Positions 1-8,900 of a DNA stretch of 13,408 bases are shown here, in pieces. A program made the position numbers and the translations under genes. The DNA is taken from contig JAOXYB010038429.1 in the NCBI GenBank assembly GCA_028565635.1, forward strand, positions 1 through 13,408. The letters are read 5' to 3'. The DNA is from Phoronis ovalis (lineage: Eukaryota; Phoronida; Phoronidae). The first letter of the stretch is position 1. Each line of letters begins with the position of its first letter. Below the pieces are notes generated by a model. That model did no database searches and was not told the origin of the DNA. It saw nothing but the letters and a program-made list of their open reading frames with translations.

Positions 1-1044
1 GCTCAGACTGCATATTATCTTTGTAATATCTGTTTACATTAAGCTCTGGCTGTATACTGTTACACAGTATGAGCAGACCTGGATGTGCATTTAAATTATA
101 CAGCAATATTAGAAGAATTTTATAATAATTGCTTAATAAGCATCTACTTCTCACCAGCTGTAAACTTCACTAGGGCCAGTCTCTCCAACTGGCAGCATTC
201 TTTGCTGGGGGTACACTCTCGGAGTTGTTTACAACTCACCGAATGTCTAGTTTTGATCCAGATTACTTCCAATATGGACTACTGGTAACCATGTTTGTTC
301 CTAAGCGCGCACTTCAGGCTGCGCCACTTTCCAGAAAGATGAAGTGTTGACTGGGCAACCTGAAGGTCATAGGTGGATGAGTGTATTAGGTTACATGTAA
401 TTTTTTAAATGAACTTGAAAAATGGCTCAAATTGCTGATCTGAATCTGTGACATTTATTGTTTCCGTTGCTATCTTTACATGTGAACACTTAAGGTAATT
501 TCAACATATCTATGAGCCGCGATGTGATGTGATGCGATCCTAATGATATGGTTGCCATCTGACATTGCCAAGGCAGGTTCTTCAGCTACTTGTTAATCTT
601 CCAAAGTTAGTAGCCATAAGGTTGCAACCTTTGATACAGAATTTTGGCAATAATGTGAAAACTATACTACATCTTTCTAGTGATTATACTGACGGTCCTT
701 TTAATGTTTAACTGTCTTATTTTCTACGTCTTTGGGTTATTGATTTGGTTTGCCATGTTTCTATTCTCTACTGGCATTAACATCAATCATGTCGGATTTC
801 TCTATCAAATACTAGTATTTACCGAATAGTTTTTAATTATTCCTAGTTGACTGGGGAATTATATGTAATAAAAACTAACAAAGTGACAGGTTTTCTATAA
901 CTACAAACTGTTCTTTATTATTTCCTGTCCAAAATGCTTTACAATTTATTCCAAAAAATTGGGTATTTTAATAAAATTTAACTTAAAGTAAACATAATAC
1001 AGTTTTGTTATATCTCATTGGTCTAACATTCTGATTTTAACTGC
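1..1044. other. No gene seen; AT-rich non-coding stretch
   Basis: I find no supportable exon, RNA gene or transposon here. The longest open stretch (about 85-288, +) has no recognisable motif and no splice context. Small structures are visible: a perfect 14-bp palindrome AAGGTTGCAACCTT at 618-631, and an imperfect inverted repeat with arms at about 312-325 and 353-365 (CTTCAGG / CCTGAAG core). On the minus strand, AATAAA hexamers occur at 914-919 and 945-950. They could serve as polyadenylation signals for the minus-strand gene to the right, but this is unproven. Confidence 0.5.
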
Positions 1045-1045
1045 A

Positions 1046-1448
1046 GATGATGATTTTATGGATTGTCTTGTGGCTTGTACACAAGTACATATACATGTAC
1101 TATGCCCACTCTGTTGTTTACTCCACGATTACCTGCATTTAGGATCTTATTCGGATGGTCATTCAACATAAAAGCGATGAGGGAATGCTCATGACTGCCT
1201 TTTCATGGTGGGTCATCTTCCGGGTTCAGGTGGGCATAATATGTCATTGTTTTAACAGGTGGACATGGTTCTGCCTCATCTGGGAATATAGGGTTCCAGT
1301 TTCTTAATACCCAATCTTCAGGTTCTGTTGCTATATTAATTGTACACTCTGTGGCTTGTACACAAGTGCATATACTATGCCCCTTCTGTTGTTTACTGGA
1401 TGATTACCTGAGTTTATGATCTTATTCGGATGTTTGTTCAACATAAAA
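1046..1448. repeat. 403-bp tandem repeat, copy 1
   Basis: This is the left copy of a head-to-tail 403-bp duplication. By eye it matches copy 2 at every position but one (T at about 1432, A at about 1835). The unit is itself composite: two related ~100-bp stretches (about 1071-1175 and 1351-1448) flank a ~175-bp middle part. Read on the minus strand, those stretches encode variants of one ~35-residue module (AFMLN-x-HPNKI ... VNNR-x-GIV ... LVYKPQ). The middle encodes the module before it (VKTMTYYAHL). An in-frame TGA at 1205-1203 interrupts the minus reading frame, so this copy looks like a non-functional C-terminal fragment. Confidence 0.9.
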
Positions 1449-1733
1449 GATGATGATTTTATGGATTGTCTTGTGGCTTGTACACAAGTACATATACATG
1501 TACTATGCCCACTCTGTTGTTTACTCCACGATTACCTGCATTTAGGATCTTATTCGGATGGTCATTCAACATAAAAGCGATGAGGGAATGCTCATGACTG
1601 CCTTTTCATGGTGGGTCATCTTCCGGGTTCAGGTGGGCATAATATGTCATTGTTTTAACAGGTGGACATGGTTCTGCCTCATCTGGGAATATAGGGTTCC
1701 AGTTTCTTAATACCCAATCTTCAGGTTCTGTTG
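1046..1733 (-). pseudogene. Decayed extra copies of the C-terminal module of the minus-strand gene
   Basis: Read on the minus strand, this stretch repeats the last ~100 residues of the adjacent open frame (TYYAHL ... SLIAFMLN-x-HPNKI ... LVYKPQ). Each 403-bp copy carries the same in-frame TGA (1205-1203 and 1608-1606) within a 21-nt stretch that replaces 12 nt of the intact frame. Each ends in KPQDNP followed by TAA. The reading frame shifts between the end of one module and the start of the next. The amino-acid similarity between modules shows that they were once coding. Alternatively, the segments could be separate terminal exons used by alternative splicing; I see no good splice sites to support that. 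Confidence 0.55.
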
Positions 1734-1851
1734 CTATATTAATTGTACACTCTGTGGCTTGTACACAAGTGCATATACTATGCCCCTTCTGTTGTTTACT
1801 GGATGATTACCTGAGTTTATGATCTTATTCGGATGATTGTTCAACATAAAA
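1449..1851. repeat. 403-bp tandem repeat, copy 2
   Basis: This is the right copy of the 403-bp tandem duplication, directly abutting copy 1. Its right ~100 bp form the 3' end of the minus-strand open frame at 1734-2519. Beyond it, at about 1852-2045, a diverged third copy of the middle part continues inside that open frame. The near-identity of copies 1 and 2, against clear divergence of the third, points to a very recent unequal exchange or an assembly duplication on top of an older tandem array. Confidence 0.9.
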
Positions 1852-2519
1852 GCGATGAGGGAAAGCTCTGTTATTGGTGGGTCGTATTTCAGATGGGCAT
1901 AATATGTCATTGTTTTAACAGGGACCTTTTTTGGGAATGTACGTTGCCATGTTTTCCAATTATTAGTTTTTGGAGTAGTTGTCCACAGGTCAGTAGACAG
2001 TATGTTGCAGTATCCAATGCACACTCTGCTGTTTTGGTCTGTCATGATTTCATTCAGCTGTGCTGTAAAAGCGTCTGGAGATATATTAACCATTCGGTCA
2101 CATTGAAGATAATTGTTCTTATATTTTTCTATGGAATCCATTAAACATTTATTCAGATTTTTTTTGTGTTCCTCATGTGGGCGAACATCATTTTGTTCAT
2201 TATAAAATTCTTCAAGGTTTCTCAGCACAGCTTTATTTAAATAGGGAGGTTCCATAGGTGCACCCATTATGACAACCATATTTTCATTCAGCCCTGCTCT
2301 AAAAGCATCTGGATTCCTTTGATCTATTTGAAGAAAATCTTCCTTATATTCTGCTATGGAAACCATTAAACGTATATTCAGATGTTTTTTGAGTTTCTCT
2401 TTTGGGCAAACATCATTTTGTTTATTATAAAAAAAATTGAGGTTCCTCAGCACATCTGCATTTAAACAGGGAACTGAATAAGATGCACCCATTGTTAAAC
2501 CTGAAAATGTGACAACCAT
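1734..2519 (-). CDS. Unrecognised protein with two ~78-residue tandem repeats (single open frame)
   Basis: An open frame of 261 codons runs from ATG at 2519 to a stop at 1734, with an in-frame TAA two codons before the ATG. I do not recognise the family and assign no function. Residues ~1-79 and ~80-155 are tandem copies of one unit. Both contain MVV, a short glycine/proline stretch, LN-x-x-VLRNL, FYN-x-QNDV, KK-x-LN, SI-x-x-YK and PDAF-x-A-x-LNE. The rest is rich in Trp and Thr, then VKTMTYYAHL and the HPNKI ... LVYKPQ module that also recurs in the 403-bp repeats downstream. No signal peptide, transmembrane segment or catalytic motif is obvious. The final SVQLI residues are read out of frame from the next repeat copy, so the true C-terminus may differ. 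Conservation of repeats at residue level argues for past or present coding. Upstream exons may exist: a weak acceptor-like AAAG precedes the ATG. It could be a pseudogene. Confidence 0.5.
   Translation of the reverse strand: MVVTFSGLTMGASYSVPCLNADVLRNLNFFYNKQNDVCPKEKLKKHLNIRLMVSIAEYKEDFLQIDQRNPDAFRAGLNENMVVIMGAPMEPPYLNKAVLRNLEEFYNEQNDVRPHEEHKKNLNKCLMDSIEKYKNNYLQCDRMVNISPDAFTAQLNEIMTDQNSRVCIGYCNILSTDLWTTTPKTNNWKTWQRTFPKKVPVKTMTYYAHLKYDPPITELSLIAFMLNNHPNKIINSGNHPVNNRRGIVYALVYKPQSVQLI
2048..2519 (-). repeat. Internal ~235-bp tandem duplication within the minus-strand frame
   Basis: Two diverged direct copies, about 2283-2519 and about 2048-2282, encode the two protein repeats. The matches are recognisable in DNA as well. 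ACATCATTTTGTT, CATTAAAC, GCACCCATT and TGTGACAACCATA / TATGACAACCATA recur in the same order, with scattered substitutions and small in-frame length changes. Divergence is much greater than between the 403-bp copies, so this duplication is older. Confidence 0.85.
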
Positions 2520-3214
2520 ACTTTAAAGAGTTAATTGCTAAAAATTATTATAATACTCTTAAAACAATACTTTTCTGTTAAAGTCTGATCTTTGTCTTTT
2601 ACAACGTTCCCCTTACACAATTGACTACAGTTGGAATTATTGTGAAATATATTTTGTTGTTTAGACATAACCACTTTTCCAAGTTCAACTCATGTTATGT
2701 GTACATTGCAAATAAATGATTAAACATTAAATGTTCAGTTTTATTTGCTTGAAAAAATATTTGTATTGAAAAAAACAGTTAATTTAACATTTATTTATCT
2801 ATTTTATTGCTTTCTATTTCATATTTTTTACCTTGTATTCAACTGGTTTGTTTTGATCTTGCTTATAACAGAGCTGAGGCACAATAGATGATTTCACAAA
2901 CTAGCTATTGAGATTAACTGCAGCTTGCCTGGGGCTTGTCTGTAAATACATATTAAGTACATGTAATATTACATAATATAGGACAAATAATCTGTCACAG
3001 ATTACCACTTCAGAAGGAATTTTTGCATGCACTAATGACCTTATTGAATATAATACTTCAAAAATATTCAACAAAATTCAAAATTAAAATTTTACTAAAT
3101 ATAGCAGTTTCCTTGAAATTTATGGTTAATCTAATTTGATAACATCCCCATTCATCAATATTTTATTTTCAGTTTAAATGATGTTCAACACATATGCTTG
3201 GAATTTAGTAATTA

Positions 3215-3228
3215 AAAATGGCGGCCAT
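3215..3228 (+). promoter_or_regulatory. YY1-like site AAAATGGCGGCCAT
   Basis: The sequence matches the animal YY1 consensus (A-A-G/A-ATGGCGGC) well and stands out in an AT-rich background. Such sites are often near transcription starts or overlap initiator codons. Here the overlapping ATG opens only a ten-codon frame, and no CpG-rich promoter context is evident, so this is a candidate binding site only. Confidence 0.25.
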
Positions 3229-3421
3229 AGTCTGTGTAAATTTCTTGTGACAAATTTTTTCTCACTAAAGTAAAGTCAAAATGTATAGATATTTTTTACA
3301 AAAGTTTTATAGGGAAATAAGTGATAGGGACACAGTCAGACGGAACAAACGTAGCCCACAATTTAAAAGAATCCTGGAGTAAGCAGCTCACTGCTCATTA
3401 TTTGTGAAGTGGAAACACATC

Positions 3422-3439
3422 CATACATGTACATGTATG
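3422..3439. repeat. 18-bp perfect palindrome of the ACATGTACATGT type
   Basis: CATACATGTACATGTATG is its own reverse complement. Related words (CATATACATGTACTATG) occur in the 403-bp repeats. ACATGTA-rich simple palindromes are, from general experience, frequent in mollusc genomes; this supports the organism guess but has no assigned function. Confidence 0.6.
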
Positions 3440-4499
3440 CAGTCAATTATAAAGCAAACATTTCTGAACACAAATGGTAACTGAAAAGTATTTTATACAA
3501 TGTAGTATTGTGACTGTCAATAGGAATATTTGTTTTTTAACATGTATACTCTTACTATGCTTGACTCACATGCAAAATTGTAGCTTTGTCTTTCCGGCGC
3601 CGGATCACCTTGTACTGACGAACAAAATGGCTTACAGTACAATCTCGTAAAATCATGTCTTCACTTTGCACTTATAAAATATCTGATAAAGGATTTATTA
3701 TGCATTGAAATACAAAAAAAATGTAGACATGCATTATAGTATAACATTCACGGCTAAGTAAATATTAATTTTGTTTTATTCAGTAAGAATGTCTTGTAAT
3801 ATGATCTTGAAATCACAAGACCTGTCTCACATGATACCCAGATATTTGTACATTAGCTTGTAGTGTTGTATTATCTTCTTTTAAATCATTTGCAATATTT
3901 GGGCACAATTCATCAAATTTTATCAGGTATCTGGTTGTGGAATTTGATTTTAACAAGTTCTAATTTTAATTTATTCATATTTATTTTTATTGTTTTTTTT
4001 AGCACTCAGCCAAATCTAATGGGTTTTGGGTGTTTTAGGGAGAATTCACATAGGCAAACTTCTTTTTTTTTTATATTAAAATAATGTCGTATGGTACCAC
4101 ATGTCTTGTACCACAATTCATGCACTTTACTGTTAAACTGGAGACATCTTTAGTTCTCACAATATATTAATAGCTGAGTTATTTGTTATATACAACATCA
4201 ATTAAATATTTGACATTTGGTAAAAATATAAAACTTCACATGATACTATTTCCGTACTTCTATAATCAATTACTGTGGCTTACTTGTTATAGGTTGTATA
4301 GTCTTCACGAAAGATGAAACATCCAAGTTATCTTTTATATCATCAAAAGATCTCAAGGTTTATTTAGCCTAAGGGTAAAACATAGAAGTAAAAATTGGCC
4401 ATATTTACCCAAGCATGACTGCCTTTTCATTGATACTTTCATTTATTTATTCACTTTATTTATACTGGATAGCCTGAATCTATGCAAAGCATAATATTG

Positions 4500-4574
4500 C
4501 ACAATCCTTTGCGCGGTCCGGTCCGGTATGAATTATCCAAAAAGCATTATTGGTACCGTGCAAAGGGTTGTGTG
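4500..4574. repeat. Small fold-back (imperfect inverted repeat)
   Basis: The left arm at 4500-4517 (CACAATCCTTTGCGCGGT) pairs with the right arm at 4555-4574, whose reverse complement is CACACAACCCTTTGCACGGT. The spacer is ~37 bp and contains a GGTCCGGTCCGGT direct repeat. No target duplication is clear. It may be a degenerate MITE, a hairpin, or the core of a dispersed repeat. Confidence 0.5.
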
Positions 4575-5538
4575 AATTGAAAAATCGATGCAACAACTAT
4601 ATGGCTTCCAGCCTGTGTTTGAAAGCCATAATAATTTACCAGATGAGTAAAATTCACTATTTACATTGGAAATATGTAAACTGTATCCCACCCTGAAAGT
4701 TTTGTTATTTTTAAAGTTTTAGCAGAAAAAAATATGAATTATTTTTTATCAACTTGAGTGATAGTGTCTAACAGATTTCAGAATATTTGAATGTCCTGTT
4801 TATTTGGAACAGCTCCTGTTTTGCAAATCCCATTATAAGTTCCTTATAGCCAATTTAGCTCATAGTTTGACCTCTATGGATATCAGCAATAAGTAAGAAA
4901 ACAAAGTATCCTCATTGTCGTGCAACATTACGTCACACAATGAATGTGAGCAAGATTCCAATTCGATATTTATGCTTATCATAAACACCTAAAAGGATGA
5001 GTTCACAGGTAATCATAATTTTCACCAGTGTGATCCAATTGTACTCGTCCATGTGGAGTGATTTCAAATGCTTATTGTCGACACAAGAGAATTATAAGTG
5101 ATTTTCGAACCAAGAACTTTGCTAAAAAATGACACAATCAAAAATTACGAAATTATGAATCCTGTTAGGCTTTATATATCACTAATGCTGATAACAAAGA
5201 TTCAACGTTTTTCCCACTAAAATGTAATAATAGCATACAATTTCACGCTGACATGTGGAAGTGGGATGTACTATGTAAAAAAGTTGTTAATAGTGTATTG
5301 AGATGGAAGTCACACCTGTAACAGTAGTTTGAGATATCCTGAAGTTGAGTATTGGCTTCGAGAGGTGGCATTTGGCATTTTTTTATTACAAAAAGGCAAG
5401 AATTAGAAAAAGACAGGGAAAATGGCCCAGGAGGAAACAAAATTAAAGTTAATTATTCAAAATTTGTCAAAAGAATTTATGTTATGTATATTTTGGTCAA
5501 TAATCAGATGTAAACATTCATCAAAATATATTTTCAGT

Positions 5539-5566
5539 CTGTAATTTAGTCATGTCTAAATTACAG
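5539..5566. repeat. Perfect 11-bp-arm hairpin upstream of the first visible helicase exon
   Basis: The arms CTGTAATTTAG (5539-5549) and CTAAATTACAG (5556-5566) are exact reverse complements separated by six bases (TCATGT). It lies ~140 bp upstream of the exon acceptor, so in a transcript it could form a short stem. There is no U-run or other context that would define a function. Confidence 0.7.
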
Positions 5567-5706
5567 TAGTATAACCTGGACATGTGGAATGTTGTCAATG
5601 TAAATCCCTTGTTGTCCTTATTTCTTCAAAAATTAAACTATCCATTCCTCTGAAAATCTCAAAACTGCTACTTCAAAATTTGAGATAAAATAGTTTTTCT
5701 TTTTAG

Positions 5707-5955
5707 TATGAAAAGGCAGTGAAATTTTCTGTTTCAAATAATGACATGGATTGGATCACAGCCTTTGAGGAGAAAAAGAAACTTGACGAAAGTACAAAGG
5801 ATATCAGGGAGCATCTTGATAAAAGACTGAAACGGGAAAACAAGTTGATGGAGTTGAAAAACAATGTGCGACCGGCAACAAAGAAACGAAAACACAAAGA
5901 ACTTGAAAGTGAATTTAATGAGTTGTTTAAAGGTGCACCAAAAGAATTACAGGAG
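5707..5955 (+). CDS. DDX11: DDX11 exon a: charged helical segment with basic clusters
   Basis: 83 codons, phase 0 at both ends; acceptor TTTTTAG at 5706, donor GAG|GTACTA. It encodes the region after motif I. D[11 protein letters not shown] (residues 13-25 of the fragment) matches the family's W-V-TQF-x-QKKEER segment. A Lys/Glu-rich helix likely to be a coiled coil follows, then [10 protein letters not shown] (55-64), a plausible nuclear localisation signal. The frame stays open 36 nt into the intron, which is not coding. The upstream partner exon is not in the window. Confidence 0.93.
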
Positions 5956-8900
5956 GTACTAGATCTAAGTGTTATTTTAAATTGTTTATAATTAATATTA
6001 AGGATTAGTTGAGAAGAGTAAAGGGGGATATAAAATTTGATGGTTTCCGAAACAAGTGTGATCTTAACGATCGTAAGTCATGCCCGGGGTCCGACTCAAA
6101 TATATTACTGCCATCCATTTTTGAATGGGTTTTTGTAAAAGCCCCTAAATACATTTTCCCACTTTTAAATTTTGACCCGTTTTTACTGATTGGAAGACAT
6201 TTTAGATACCCTAAATGCATTGAGAATTTTTTTTTGGAATAAGCCTGGGAATCAGTATTATGGGAAACTTATTCGAAGTTCGAGATTACCCTAAACACGT
6301 ACAGTTAATCAAATAAGGTACCCATTTATATGAATGCTTTTTTTTTAAGGCATTTGAGACGGAGATTCAAGAAACTGAATCCGACGATGACTTACTCTCT
6401 CAAGACAATGACATTATTCTACAAGAATATACAACTGATGATGAACAACAGAATGACAGTAGTGACAGAGATGATAGTGATTCTGAGGAAGAACACATCA
6501 CCAAGGTATACTTTTTTTGAATCCCACATCAAATGCTAATGCACATATAAAATAACTACAAAGTTCCAGTTTAAATTCTTAGTGCCTATGTTGTAGTGCA
6601 AAGCATGGAGCTACATCTTTGGTTTTCTCTCCGAATCTCCCATACCAAATGCTAGTACACATATAAAATACTAAATACTTCCAGTTTCAACTCGTAACTT
6701 CTCTGTTGTAGCACAGAGCGTATGTATAGCTGCTACAGTAACTTTGGATTTCTTTCAGATAAGATGTATTTTAGAATCCCCCGTACCAAATGCTAGTACA
6801 CACATATAGAATTCAAAATATTTTCGGTTTCAATTATTACTACTGTTTGCAATGAAGTGCGACTCCATGGTATGAGGTACTATGCCCTTGACTTACTATT
6901 TATGGCGTAACAAATTACAACATCACAGAGTCACATCTCGTTGCGAACAGTAGAAATGCCTTTGTTGCAGCGCAGAGTGTGTAGCTACTAATTGGTTTTG
7001 TTTCAGGTTTATTTCTGTAGTCGTACTCATTCTCAGTTGGCCCAGTTTGTAAGAGAAGTGCAGAAAAGTCCTTTTGGTGAGGATACTACTTGCATAACTT
7101 TAGGATCAAGACAGGTAAATAAAGTCAGTGTTGAGGCTAAAGTAAGTCTGTGACAGGTAACATTAGGAATAAATCACATTAATCCAATATACCTTTTAAG
7201 TAGTGTTGAAAGATCAGTGTTGTAAGGGAACTAGTGACAATGATAAATTTGGTTAAAACAAATTTCTAAATGTGGTTATTGAGTTGTCGATTCTTTTCCA
7301 CTAATAGTGAAATTTGATTTTTAATAAAATGTGAAAAATATATGCCGCAAAACCAATTTTTAAGCTAGTATATTAATGCAGGTAGCTGGCAGTTTACTTA
7401 TACACTTCTCATAATTTCCTTCTCTCTGGCATACAAATGTACATTACCTAGTACAATATGCTTTACTCATTATGTAATCATAAATGCCTTTAATTTTCAG
7501 AATCTGTGCATTAATCAAGCTGTTAAAAAATTGAAAACATTGAGTTTGATGAATGATAAGTGTTTGGAAATGCAGAAAAATAAAACAGGTAAATTTATAT
7601 GATATTTGCATGTCTCCCGTACACAAACACACACACACAAAACACAAACTCACACACATTTATCTTTATGCCGTCTTAGGGATCATCTCAAAAGGTATCG
7701 CAATGACCCAAATCTCACTAACCGCCCCACGTTTGACCAAGGGGGGGTGGGGGGTAATTCCTATTCGAAACACTATACGTTTGCAGTCATTGCGATGACT
7801 TTTGAGATGATCCCTTACGCTTATAAAATTTAGTCGGTTAAAGTTGGGTTGAAGAAAATATTTGTTGACCAAATTCTTGTTTCAATCTTTCCGGCGAATC
7901 GAACTGCAGGCTCATTGTAAGTGAAAGACAATTTGTTGATGTCTGCCTTTACACAGTCACAAAAAATAATTTCGGCAACATATTGCAGCTGACTTCTGAC
8001 ATAATTTGAGCGCTAAATTTACGTTTATGTTCACATAAACTACAATTCAGTACATTAATTTTTTATTCTCTAGCTTCTAAAAGTGATGGCGTAAAGAAGA
8101 GAAAAAAAACTACCGGCAATTGTCCGTATTATAAACAAGATGCAATGCTGGATTTTAGGGACAAAGCTTTAGTATGTTTGTTATTATTTAATTTTTCACT
8201 GGAATAATGCATTTTTTAAAAAGACAAGACAAAAGTTTTAAATATGTTAATGACTATCATATTTGAAACAGGCTGCTTCTGTGTACCAGGTGCCACTGTG
8301 GTTCATTCATAGCAGTGGTGAATTGTGGGATTAAATTTTTTTTTTTTGCCATGTCTCCTGGTGCATGTAAATAATTTATTGTGTTGAACTGATATGTTTT
8401 TCTGTACAAATTCTGTCTAATTATTCATTTACTGCAGCATATAGATGCTAATAAAAGTAGTACTGGCGCTAACTTCGGATTGTAGTTACTCTTCCGCTTG
8501 AATCTCTTTTACGGGTCTACATTAAAAAAAAACGGGATTTTCTAGGTGGAAGTGAAAGACATTGAAGAGCTGGTTACGATGGGACGACGCACGAAAGCGT
8601 GTCCTTATTATGGTACCAGATATGCTATACCAGCTGCACAGGTAATCCTGTCTTTGGCTTTTAACATAGGGTCATATCTTTCACATTTTATGTAAAATGT
8701 GTGTAATAAATTTTCAGAACTGTCTAAAAACATTTAAGCAAAATGTCATTTTTTTACATTCAAATTCGTTTTTGCAAGTTTCTGAATATGAATAATGTCA
8801 ATTACAGCACAAGCTTCCATGCACATTAACCTCGGTTACAGTTGTCTTACATAAAGAATATATTTTCAGTTAGTTGCCCTTCCATACAACACCTTACTAC

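Larger units (their letters stand above)
2520..5538. other. No convincing gene; AT-rich spacer or large upstream intron
   Basis: I see no exon with recognisable homology on either strand. I looked specifically for the helicase Q-motif and for a Walker A (GTGKS) coding stretch and found neither. What is present: an 18-bp perfect palindrome CATACATGTACATGTATG at 3422-3439, a GC-rich 12-bp palindrome TCCGGCGCCGGA at 3593-3604, AAAATGGCGGCCAT at 3215-3228 that resembles a YY1 site, and a small fold-back at 4500-4574. If the helicase's first exons lie left of the window, this whole stretch and the minus-strand gene sit inside its intron. Confidence 0.5.

Noticed and set aside
85-288. 67-codon open stretch on the + strand
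   Set aside because: No motif, no splice context, no repeat relation; the LEEFYN word shared with the minus-strand protein is too short to mean homology.
1833-2144. 103-codon + strand frame
   Set aside because: It is antisense to the minus-strand repeat protein, whose frame is supported by residue-level similarity between repeats; this one is a shadow.
3863-4084. 73-codon + strand frame rich in Phe, Leu and Ile
   Set aside because: Hydrophobic residues come from T-rich DNA; no start context, domain or neighbouring exon.
5422-5540. ATG at 5422 opening MAQEETKLK, superficially like a DDX11 start
   Set aside because: The frame ends after about 40 codons with no family similarity, no good donor follows KLK, and the Walker A exon that must lie between a start and exon a is not present between 5449 and 5706.
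6005-6242. Frames open on both strands in the first helicase intron
   Set aside because: No similarity to DDX11 and no recognised family; splice sites on both sides put it inside the intron. It is possibly a repeat relic but not a supportable gene.
7553-7872. Several overlapping frames on both strands
   Set aside because: They arise from the CA microsatellite and the inverted ends of the Harbinger-like MITE.
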